64,000 nucleotides of DNA from Aurantiacibacter suaedae (GTDB lineage: Bacteria > Pseudomonadota > Alphaproteobacteria > Sphingomonadales > Sphingomonadaceae): assembly GCF_005434915.1 (NCBI RefSeq), contig NZ_SKCG01000003.1, positions 372,001 to 436,000 on the forward strand. Reading direction: 5' to 3'. The notes below the pieces were generated by a model, which did no database searches, was not told where the DNA came from, and was given only the letters and a program-made list of their open reading frames with translations. The translations under genes and the position numbers were made by a program. Shown here piece after piece: positions 1 to 8,100 of this stretch; the first letter of the stretch is position 1; each line of letters opens with the position of its first letter.

Positions 1-187
1 CTACGCGGTCGGTAAGAGTGAATGGCTTATGATTTCGTTCGATAGTCATCGCACGCAACCATCGTGTTTTTGCCGGTGATGCCAATGGCCGATTCGGCCA
101 AGTTCTCTATCCCGGAATCGATAGGTTGCCGTGAATTAAGCGTGCGCCAGCAAGGCAATCGTTCAATTTAGGTGGGGTCAGTAGTCT

Positions 188-1375
188 ATGCAGCGTAAAT
201 CTTCGAAAGAGGCTGATTCAACCGTAGCGGCGATCATTCTTGGCACGATTGGCGTGCTGAGTTTTATCGTGCAACCGGGCCTCGTTCAGGGATTTGTCAC
301 TGAATATGGTTCGACCGAAGCTGTGGCGAATGGATTGGCCTTCGCCGAGATGCTTGGCATCGCTTCCTCTACGATCTTGGCGGCTTTGATTTCAGACCGG
401 TTCAGCTGGCGATTGCAGGCCAGTCTGGCGCTGGTCATCGCAGCCGCGGGATATGCCCTGTCGGGCCTCGCATCTGGCGGAGATATGCTCTCGATAGCCC
501 GGTTCATCGCCGGGTTCGGTTCGGGTATCGTAATCTCCATCAGCTTCGTCGTTGTTGGGGCCACCGCGCGAGCGGAGCGCAACCTCGCGCTCTATCTTGT
601 GCTTCTGCTTACCTATGGTGCGCTTGGCCTATGGGCCATGCCAACCATCCTCGATACCGTCGGGCTCGATGCGGTTTTCTACGGCTGGGCCGTTATGTGC
701 TTGGCGGCCATCGCGGCTGCCTTGCAATTGCCGGCCCACGCATCGAGTGGCGGCCAGAGCGATGGTCTTCAGACCGAAATGTCCTCCGCCCGAGCGCCAT
801 GGTTGGCCATCATTCTCACCCTTGCAGGCATACTGGTCTACAATGTCTCGGTGGGTGTGGCCTGGGCCAATCTGTTCCTGATCGGCATTGATGCCGGGCT
901 TGATGAGCAGCCAATCGCCGATGCGTTGCTCATTTGCCAATTCACGGCCGTCGGCGGGGCGCTGGGTGCGGTTTGGTTCTCGGAACGCGTTGGCAATTTC
1001 TGGCCGGTTCTAGTCGGGCTGCTGGGTGGGGCGGGAGCGATTGCGCTCACCCTTGGGCAGCCCGACTACGCGGCGTTCCTCGTTGCACTCATCGCGTTCA
1101 ACACGCTGTGGAACTTCGCCATGCCGTTTATTCTTGGCCTCGCCGCCAGTCTGACGCCTTCGGGGCGATTGATGTCGACGGCCATAGCATTTCAAATGCT
1201 TGGTCTTGCCTTTGGTCCGCTTGCCGCAAGTGAGCTGCTCGGTGAAACATCCAGCTTCGAGCCGGTAAAGGCGCTTTCGATAGCTACGATGCTCATTCCT
1301 CTAGCGCTATTGGCCTGGCCTCTTTTGCGCCGTGGGCGTCCCGCTGACGAAGGTGGGGCTCAGTTTGCGAAGTGA
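188..1375 (+). CDS. MFS-type membrane transporter
   Basis: This 395-residue protein is almost entirely hydrophobic, with about 12 predicted membrane segments and short polar loops. A short charged N-terminal tail (MQRKSSKEAD) precedes the first helix. The size and the repeated glycine-rich helices (for example GFGSGIVIS near residue 110) fit a major facilitator superfamily inner-membrane carrier. The ATG start is preceded by a purine-rich stretch at 169-176. The substrate cannot be read from the sequence. The gene points towards the TonB receptor at 1766 but is 390 bp from it, so joint transcription is uncertain. It may import the product of the hydrolases downstream; this is inference only. 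Confidence 0.75.
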   Translation: MQRKSSKEADSTVAAIILGTIGVLSFIVQPGLVQGFVTEYGSTEAVANGLAFAEMLGIASSTILAALISDRFSWRLQASLALVIAAAGYALSGLASGGDMLSIARFIAGFGSGIVISISFVVVGATARAERNLALYLVLLLTYGALGLWAMPTILDTVGLDAVFYGWAVMCLAAIAAALQLPAHASSGGQSDGLQTEMSSARAPWLAIILTLAGILVYNVSVGVAWANLFLIGIDAGLDEQPIADALLICQFTAVGGALGAVWFSERVGNFWPVLVGLLGGAGAIALTLGQPDYAAFLVALIAFNTLWNFAMPFILGLAASLTPSGRLMSTAIAFQMLGLAFGPLAASELLGETSSFEPVKALSIATMLIPLALLAWPLLRRGRPADEGGAQFAK

Positions 1376-1765
1376 GCTACTCGCGTTGGCAGAGAATCCC
1401 GGCATGACCTCAAGTGTCTTTGGGTGTCCGATCAGAGAAGGCGGGGTGTTGAAGCAAGTCAGGTTGTAGCCTGTCTCCGTCGCCTTCATCGCTGAACCGG
1501 CAGCTCCTTCTCGCAAGAAGAATGCTGAGCACATTCCAGTATTCGGCGTAATTTTCGAAATAGACGAAACTTTGTCCGCTTTCGCAAAGCAGAAGGCGTT
1601 GGTGCGGGCATCCTAATTCCTGCGTCAGACCCGCTGTAACCGACAATAGATCGGGCGGTGACGCGTGCCCAAATTAGCAGGAGGGCGCCGCAGAGTTGGT
1701 TCAGGGGCCATCAGTTCAGGGTTTGGGCGTACCCGTGGTGAGGCCACTCAGGAATGGGGTGCGAA
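1376..1765. other. Intergenic region with no convincing gene
   Basis: About 390 bases separate the MFS gene from the first TonB receptor. Short open frames exist on the minus strand, but none has a ribosome site or a protein-like composition. No clear hairpin terminator or operator-like repeat was found. The promoter of the receptor operon must lie here or be shared with the MFS gene. Confidence 0.4.
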
Positions 1766-4273
1766 ATGACTTTCTGTAAACATATCAAGTTGCGCACGTT
1801 GACGGCTGGCGTTGCGATGACAGCGATAGGCTGGTCCTCTTTGGTTGCTGCTCAGGACGCTGAGGCTGGAGCGAATTCGCCCGAAGGATTTGCCGGCAAC
1901 TCAATCGTCGTTACAGCTCAGCGTCAGGCGCAGTCACTCGATGACGTTCCGATCAGTGTTGCCGCTTTCGACACTCGCGCGATGGATGAACGCGGTGTTC
2001 GCAGTATTGATGACCTCTCGCAGATTTCTCCCGGTCTGGTCATTCAGCGCAGTGACACGCGCAATGCTTCGGCGGCGCGGATTTCGATCCGGGGTATCAA
2101 TTCCGCGGCGGGCGCGGCGACGACAGGCATTTATATCGACGATGTTCCGATTCAGGCGCGTAGCTTGGGCTATTCCAGCTACAGTGTCTTTCCTCAGGTG
2201 TTCGACCTGGAGCGCGTAGAAGTTTTGCGCGGTCCACAGGGCACACTGTTCGGTGCGGGTGCGCAAGGTGGTGCAGTGCGTTTTATTACGCCCGCCCCCT
2301 CGCTTAACGACCTGTCGGTCTATGGGCGGGGCGAAGTTTCAACCACGGAAAATGGTGACGAAAGCTGGGAGCTGGGCGCTGCTGTTGGCGTACCGCTGAT
2401 CGAAGGGAAACTCGCGCTGCGCGTAAGTGCTTGGCACCGGTTCGAGGGTGGATATGTCGATCGCATGATTTACGATCGGCCAAACGGTGGTGGTCCCTAC
2501 ATATCGTCGTTCTATCTCAATCACCCATACTACCAAGCGGCTTATCCTGGTTTAACGCCAGTTGACGGCACGCCTGAGCCCACCACGGGCACTATCGTCG
2601 AGGAAGATTCCAACTATCTTGAAACCGATATCGTCCGCGCGGCGCTTCGATTCACGCCGATTGATGAGCTCGACATTACCGCTTCTGTTTTTTACCAAAA
2701 TACCTACAGCAACGATTCCGGAACTTACTGGCTGAACCTTTCCGACGTCGAAAATCATGATTTCGTTCAAGGCAACAACCAGGCCCAACCTAGCAGTGAC
2801 GAATTCTACATCCCTTCGTTGGAAGTAGAATATGATGCTGGCCCGTTCTCGATCGTCTCGACTACTTCCTATTTCAAGCGCGATCAGGAAGCGTTCAACG
2901 ACTATACGTCGTTCGAACATGCTATCTATTTCGGTTCCTATCTCTCAGATCTCGATGAATCGACGGACGCCTATCAGTTCAACGAGCAGGAGAATTTCAC
3001 GCAGGAGCTGCGCTTCCAGTCCAATGGGGAGGGGCCGGTAAACTGGGTGCTCGGCTTCTTCTATACCGATAACAAGCAAGAAGCGCGGCAATACAACGAT
3101 ATCAGCACACTGCCCGTGCCATTCCCCGAGGCGGGCTGCCCGCCCAGCCCGGTGCCTCCCTTCGTTGTCACCCCGCCATTCTGTTATGGTGCCCCAGTCG
3201 AGGGAAGCGATCGCTCGCCCGTTGATGGGGCGGTTCTTGGCAATGCGCTCGACCCTATGACACTCGACGAAACCCAGGCGGCGGTTTTTGCGCAGGTCGA
3301 CTACGATATCACGGAACGCCTCACGCTGACTGCGGGTGTGCGCGTAGCAAAGACGGACGTCGACATTTCGGCGACCAACTACGGACCGATTGTTGGACCG
3401 GAGCCCGTGATTGCCGAGGCTCAACAAAGCGAAACGCCGATTACTCCGAAATTTGGCCTGAACTATCAGATCAACGATGACACGCTCGTTTACGCGAGCA
3501 TTGCCAAGGGGTTCCGGACCGGGGGTGGTAATCCGGAAATCGGCCAGGGCTGCAACCTCAGCCTGTCACAGAATGGCTTGAGCTTTTATGATTCTGATAG
3601 CCTCTGGAGTTACGAAGTCGGTGCCAAGGGCGGGCTGTTCAATAACCGACTGCAGATCAATGCGAGCGGCTATTATATCGAATGGGATAACATCCAGCAG
3701 AATATCGGGCTGCCTTGCGGCTTCCAGTTTGTCATCAATGGAGGCTCAGCGATCAGCAAGGGCTTCGATGCAGATATAACTCTTTGGCCAACAGATAATC
3801 TGATGCTGAGCACTGCGGTAGGCTACAACCACGCCGAGTTTGGTGAAGACGTGCCGAACCCGGCGGGTGCGGGCAACCTGCTTTCAGATGGTGACCGTGT
3901 CGCAGGTTCGCCTTGGCAGGTGGCCACCAGCGCAATGTACGAAGTGCCCATGGGTTCAGTTGAAGGATATTTGCGCGGCGATTGGAATTACGTTTCCGCC
4001 TGGCCGGACGAGCTCATCAACCAAAACCCCGACAACACCAGCTTCAATGCGGCCCTTCGCTCCCAACCTGGCTACCACCAGGTGAACCTTCGTGCGGGGG
4101 TGAGAATCAACACGTTCGATGTCTCGCTGTTCGTGCGCAACGTGTTCAATGATGCGCCTGAACTTGGCTACGGCCAATCTCCCTCTGTGTTCAGCGCGGG
4201 CGGGCCGGACCTGTATCAGGCGGTAACGGTGCGCCCGCGAACCTTCGGTCTCACGCTTGTGGGTCGGTACTGA
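1766..4273 (+). CDS. TonB-dependent outer-membrane receptor R1
   Basis: Outer-membrane beta-barrel receptor that takes up a ligand with energy from TonB/ExbBD. A signal peptide (about residues 1-29, ending near VAAQ) is followed by a TonB-box-like IVVTAQ, a plug domain containing the family signature LERVEVLRGPQGTLFG, and a long barrel ending in an aromatic strand (FGLTLVGRY). At about 835 residues it has typical size. It lacks the extra N-terminal signalling domain of FecA-type receptors. The ATG at 1766 is preferred over 1754 because GGAATGGGG at 1751-1759 is then a well-placed ribosome site. It is clearly paralogous to R2 (8101) and R4 (23283). It heads a likely operon with the amidohydrolase at 4364 and the esterase at 6162. 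The ligand is unknown. Confidence 0.93.
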   Translation: MTFCKHIKLRTLTAGVAMTAIGWSSLVAAQDAEAGANSPEGFAGNSIVVTAQRQAQSLDDVPISVAAFDTRAMDERGVRSIDDLSQISPGLVIQRSDTRNASAARISIRGINSAAGAATTGIYIDDVPIQARSLGYSSYSVFPQVFDLERVEVLRGPQGTLFGAGAQGGAVRFITPAPSLNDLSVYGRGEVSTTENGDESWELGAAVGVPLIEGKLALRVSAWHRFEGGYVDRMIYDRPNGGGPYISSFYLNHPYYQAAYPGLTPVDGTPEPTTGTIVEEDSNYLETDIVRAALRFTPIDELDITASVFYQNTYSNDSGTYWLNLSDVENHDFVQGNNQAQPSSDEFYIPSLEVEYDAGPFSIVSTTSYFKRDQEAFNDYTSFEHAIYFGSYLSDLDESTDAYQFNEQENFTQELRFQSNGEGPVNWVLGFFYTDNKQEARQYNDISTLPVPFPEAGCPPSPVPPFVVTPPFCYGAPVEGSDRSPVDGAVLGNALDPMTLDETQAAVFAQVDYDITERLTLTAGVRVAKTDVDISATNYGPIVGPEPVIAEAQQSETPITPKFGLNYQINDDTLVYASIAKGFRTGGGNPEIGQGCNLSLSQNGLSFYDSDSLWSYEVGAKGGLFNNRLQINASGYYIEWDNIQQNIGLPCGFQFVINGGSAISKGFDADITLWPTDNLMLSTAVGYNHAEFGEDVPNPAGAGNLLSDGDRVAGSPWQVATSAMYEVPMGSVEGYLRGDWNYVSAWPDELINQNPDNTSFNAALRSQPGYHQVNLRAGVRINTFDVSLFVRNVFNDAPELGYGQSPSVFSAGGPDLYQAVTVRPRTFGLTLVGRY

Positions 4274-4285
4274 CGAAACAGGGAT

Positions 4286-4313
4286 AGGGGGCGTCGCAGA
4301 GATGCCCCCTTTC
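4286..4313 (+). terminator. Hairpin after receptor R1
   Basis: AGGGGGC at 4286-4292 pairs with GCCCCCT at 4304-4310, followed by a short T run. It lies 13 bases after the receptor stop and 50 bases before the amidohydrolase. It could lower expression of the hydrolases relative to the receptor rather than stop transcription fully. Confidence 0.6.
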
Positions 4314-4363
4314 TGTGTGTTAGAGCACACGACAACTTTTCCACGCTATTTGCAGGGCCTCCA

Positions 4364-6097
4364 ATGACAAAGAACATTTCTTCTCTCGCCGCTTCGCTAT
4401 GTCTTGCTGTTTGCTGGAATGGGTCTGCTGCAGCACAGCCAAATGTTGCGAGCGATCCGAATTCGAGCCTGGTAATCGTGAATGGGCGCGTGATGACGCC
4501 AAACGGTTTCGAAGAGGCTGTCGCGATCGAAAACGGCATCATCGTATCGGTCGGGTCGACCGAGGATGTGATGCAGCGTGCACAGTCTGGCGTGCGAATT
4601 CTGGATGCCAATGGTGGGGCGGTTCTGCCTGGCTTGCATGATCTGCACGTCCACTCCATCGGTGGCGGAATGGCGCAGAGCTCGTGCGGCTTCAGGCCGG
4701 CCGCTCCGCCGGAAGAGATCCAGCAGGCCGTGGCGGCCTGTGTGGCGAAAGCCAATGATGGCGACTGGATTCAGGGCGGCAGCTGGATTTCCAATGTTTT
4801 TGCCGAAGGCCAGCAAACAAAGGCTCTGCTCGACGAGGTCTCGCCTAATAACCCGGTCTTGCTGTTCGACGAATCTCACCATAGCGCCTGGGTGAATTCC
4901 GCCGCCCTGGAAGCGGCCGGATTGACCGCTGATACCCCTGATCCTGTCAACGGGCGGATAGAACGCGGAGCGGATGGCGAACCGACCGGCGTGCTGCGAG
5001 AGGCGGCGATGGGTCTTGTTTCGGGAGTGGTTCCTCCACCTACCGCCGCTGACATGACCCAGGCGCTTGGCATCGCTACCGATCTCATGCTGTCATATGG
5101 CGTCACGTCCTACACGGATGCAGGGCTCGATCCCGTTAGCATGCAGATCATGTCAGATGCGACTCGTTCCGGCGCCGTGAAGAACCGCATACGCGGGTGC
5201 ATGATGTGGAACCCGAACACGCCAGACGGCGGTGAAGCTGCCTTGGCGCTGATTGCCAGCCGCCATCGCTATGCCACAGATCGCTTCCAGCCCGATTGCG
5301 TGAAAACCGGCCTCGACGGTGTTCCCACGGAAAGCCACACGGCTGCTATGCTGGAACCCTATGCGCACTCGGACGAGACCGGGATGAACAGCATTTCATC
5401 GGATGTTCTTCTCCCTGCGGTCGTCAATTTCGACCGGCAAGGGCTCCATGTAAAATTTCATGCCGCGGGAGATGCCGCTGTTCGCAATGCGATCAATGCC
5501 ATCGAAGCGGCCCGGAAAACAAATGGGCTGGGCGGACCTTTCCATGACGTAGCGCACGCCAGTTTCGTCTCACCCGCCGACGTTGCCAGAATAACCGAGC
5601 TCAATGCGAGCTGGGAGTTTTCCCCTTACATCTGGTATCCGTCGACAATCACGCGAGATATCGTCGAGGCGATTGGTCCCGAGCGGATGAAGCGCTGGAT
5701 TCCGATTGCCGATGCGCTGGAAGCTGGTGGTCTTGTCGGGGCCGGTTCGGACTGGTCTGTCGTCCCCTCTATCGACCCTTGGCTGGCTATCGAAACGATG
5801 GTCACCCGGCAGTTGCCCGGCGGCAGCGAGGAGGCTTTGGGTGCCTCGCAAGCTGTTTCGCTCGAGCAGGCGTTGCAGATTTTTACGCTCAACGGTGCTC
5901 GCATTATGGGCCATGCGGACGAGGTGGGGACGATCGAGCCAGGCAAGTACGCTGACATCTTCGTAACCCAGCAGGACCCGTTTACGCTGCCGATTACCCA
6001 ACTCCACGAGGTGGAAGTGCGCTGGACCTTCGTCGAGGGTGAACTGGTCTATGACTCAGAAGCGCCCCCTGCCTCGCTTGAAGGAGTGAACCGTTAA
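4364..6097 (+). CDS. Secreted YtcJ-like metal-dependent amidohydrolase
   Basis: The 577-residue protein has a signal peptide (about residues 1-25, ending SAAAQ) and the layout of the Amidohydro_3/YtcJ group: a small N-terminal beta domain, then a TIM barrel. Visible metal-site motifs are HVH at residues 95-97, a His in VKFHAAGDAAV, a His in HDVAHASFV and the late Asp in AGSDWSVVPS. The family hydrolyses C-N bonds; N-substituted formamide deformylase is one characterised member. The export signal means it would act in the periplasm on material brought in by the receptor just upstream. Two paralogues lie at 10854 and 12605. The exact substrate is unknown. Confidence 0.85.
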   Translation: MTKNISSLAASLCLAVCWNGSAAAQPNVASDPNSSLVIVNGRVMTPNGFEEAVAIENGIIVSVGSTEDVMQRAQSGVRILDANGGAVLPGLHDLHVHSIGGGMAQSSCGFRPAAPPEEIQQAVAACVAKANDGDWIQGGSWISNVFAEGQQTKALLDEVSPNNPVLLFDESHHSAWVNSAALEAAGLTADTPDPVNGRIERGADGEPTGVLREAAMGLVSGVVPPPTAADMTQALGIATDLMLSYGVTSYTDAGLDPVSMQIMSDATRSGAVKNRIRGCMMWNPNTPDGGEAALALIASRHRYATDRFQPDCVKTGLDGVPTESHTAAMLEPYAHSDETGMNSISSDVLLPAVVNFDRQGLHVKFHAAGDAAVRNAINAIEAARKTNGLGGPFHDVAHASFVSPADVARITELNASWEFSPYIWYPSTITRDIVEAIGPERMKRWIPIADALEAGGLVGAGSDWSVVPSIDPWLAIETMVTRQLPGGSEEALGASQAVSLEQALQIFTLNGARIMGHADEVGTIEPGKYADIFVTQQDPFTLPITQLHEVEVRWTFVEGELVYDSEAPPASLEGVNR

Positions 6098-6161
6098 TGG
6101 CGTAGGCCCGGTGCCTTCCCTCACAGGATAGGCGGCAACCGCGAGTCAGGAACCGGCAGTT

Positions 6162-7856
6162 ATGGCAATCCCTAACATCACCCGCAGATCTGCACTTATG
6201 GGTTTCGGCAAGGCCGGGATGCTGGGAGCATTGCCAGTTGCCGGAGCCTTCGCGGCACCGCTCAATCCCGATCCTGCGGCGATTGTGGAGACTAGTGCCG
6301 GGAAGGTCAGGGGTGGGCTCGTTCGCGGAGTGCACCTGTTCCGCGGGCTCCCATATGGAGAACCAACTGGCGGAGAAAACCGCTTTCGCGCACCGCAGCC
6401 ACGGAAATCGTGGGCCGGGGTGCGCGATTGCCTGACGTGGGGTGATCGGGCGCCTCAAGAGTTCATAACTCTGGACGCCGCTGGAGGCTCCAGCGATCTT
6501 CGCCGCGATGTCGAGGATACCATGCCGACGTATCGGGATGGTATGAGCGAGGACTGCCTCAATCTGAACCTGTGGACTCCGACATTGGAACGTGGTGCCG
6601 GACTCCCGGTGCTAGTCTGGCTGCATCCGGGCGGATTTGAGTTCGGGAGCGCAAACCTTGCCTTCAGCGACGGCACGAACATCGCCAGACGCGGAGATGC
6701 CATCGTCGTTGGAATCAATCATCGCCTTGGCGCGCTGGGCTTTCTCCATCTAGAAGATCTCGCCGGTGCAAACTCGTCGTTCGATGGCAACCTCGGACTT
6801 CACGATATCATCTTGGGCTTGAAGTGGATTCGCGAGAATATCGAAAGTTTCGGCGGCGATCCGGAACGGGTTATGATTTTCGGAGAGTCCGGAGGCGCGC
6901 GCAAAGTATCCACTTTGCTGGCGATGAAGGAAGCAGAGGGGCTCTTTTCGCGGGCAGCCATTCAGAGCGGGCCGGGCATTCGCTTTCCGTCCAACGAAAA
7001 TCAGACCAGGCGCACGCAGTTCCTGCTTGAGGAGCTCGATCTTTCGGCGGGCGAGCTTGAGCGTCTGCGAGACGTTCCACACGAACTGATCGTGCGCGCC
7101 GGGGTGCTGGCGGGGCAACGCATTCGGGCCGAGCTCGAGCCCGGCGTACCATTTTATGAGACCTATGGTTTTGCTCCAGTCATCGGTAGCGGACTCGCAG
7201 GTCCACCTTTCGATCCTGCTGCACCCGCGACCGCCCGCCATGTTCCGATATTGATCGGTACAAACCGGCACGAAATGTCACTGTCCTACACGGCGGACAA
7301 GCGGTTCGACGTAGTGGACGACCGACAGCTCGCCGCAGAGGCGCAAAAGATTGCCGGAAACCATGCCAATATTCTTTTGGAGGGATATGGCCGGAGCTAT
7401 CCGGGGGCATCGAACCGGGAATTGCTCCTGATCATGACTGCCGATCATTCGCATCGAAAAGACTCGATAACGTTGGTGGAGCGCAAGCTCCAATCGGGAG
7501 GTGCGGATGTTTTCATGTACCGTTTCGACTGGGGGAGCCCGGTCTTTGATGGTCTTATGAAGGCCGCCCATACCTACGAAATTCCGCATGTCTTCGACAA
7601 CACGCAGCTATGTGCCGGAATGACCGGCGGCACTGCCGATGCCCTGGCGCTTGCCGAAAAGATGAGTGATGCCTGGGTTGCCTTCGCGCGTGACGGCAGC
7701 CCGCAAACGTCCGGCCTGCCGAACTGGCCGGTTTACGACCTTACCAGTCGCAATACGATGCTGTTCGATGACGACTGTCGTGCGGTCTCCGATCCGGGCC
7801 GGGAAGAAAGGTTGATCTGGCGACAGATCGAACGCGATCAAGGCCTCTGGTCCTGA
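6162..7856 (+). CDS. Exported type-B carboxylesterase
   Basis: This is a 564-residue alpha/beta hydrolase of the carboxylesterase type-B family. The N-terminus has a twin-arginine-like signal (TRRSALMGFGKAGMLG). The family block EDCLNLNLW and the oxyanion region HPGGFEFGS are present, and the nucleophile elbow GESGGA places the catalytic serine at residue 243. Family members cleave carboxylic esters, sometimes amides or carbamates. The gene begins 64 bases after the amidohydrolase stop, in the same direction, so the two are probably co-transcribed with receptor R1. A second type-B esterase (28399) is only a distant relative. The substrate is unknown. Confidence 0.88.
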   Translation: MAIPNITRRSALMGFGKAGMLGALPVAGAFAAPLNPDPAAIVETSAGKVRGGLVRGVHLFRGLPYGEPTGGENRFRAPQPRKSWAGVRDCLTWGDRAPQEFITLDAAGGSSDLRRDVEDTMPTYRDGMSEDCLNLNLWTPTLERGAGLPVLVWLHPGGFEFGSANLAFSDGTNIARRGDAIVVGINHRLGALGFLHLEDLAGANSSFDGNLGLHDIILGLKWIRENIESFGGDPERVMIFGESGGARKVSTLLAMKEAEGLFSRAAIQSGPGIRFPSNENQTRRTQFLLEELDLSAGELERLRDVPHELIVRAGVLAGQRIRAELEPGVPFYETYGFAPVIGSGLAGPPFDPAAPATARHVPILIGTNRHEMSLSYTADKRFDVVDDRQLAAEAQKIAGNHANILLEGYGRSYPGASNRELLLIMTADHSHRKDSITLVERKLQSGGADVFMYRFDWGSPVFDGLMKAAHTYEIPHVFDNTQLCAGMTGGTADALALAEKMSDAWVAFARDGSPQTSGLPNWPVYDLTSRNTMLFDDDCRAVSDPGREERLIWRQIERDQGLWS

Positions 7857-7907
7857 GGTCAACGCTTTGGCAGCAAGGGCTGCGAGCCTTCGCGGATCAT
7901 ATCTTCT

Positions 7908-7932
7908 GAGGCCGAAATCGCGGCTTCTTTTT
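7908..7932 (+). terminator. Rho-independent terminator after the R1 operon
   Basis: GAGGCCG (7908-7914) pairs with CGGCTTC (7921-7927) through a 6-base loop, followed by five T. It closes the receptor-amidohydrolase-esterase operon. Confidence 0.65.
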
Positions 7933-8100
7933 CCCTGCGAACCAATAAGCTGGGCGCTGGACGGATCAGGCTGCGTCTTTGTCCTCATATGACAAGTTCG
8001 CGCGCCACTCGTGTCTACTCTTTGCCCCCGAGCGGGCCTCCGAACCGCTCACAGACAGCCACCAGATTGGGCGTCGGCAAATCAAGTAATGAGGGAATCA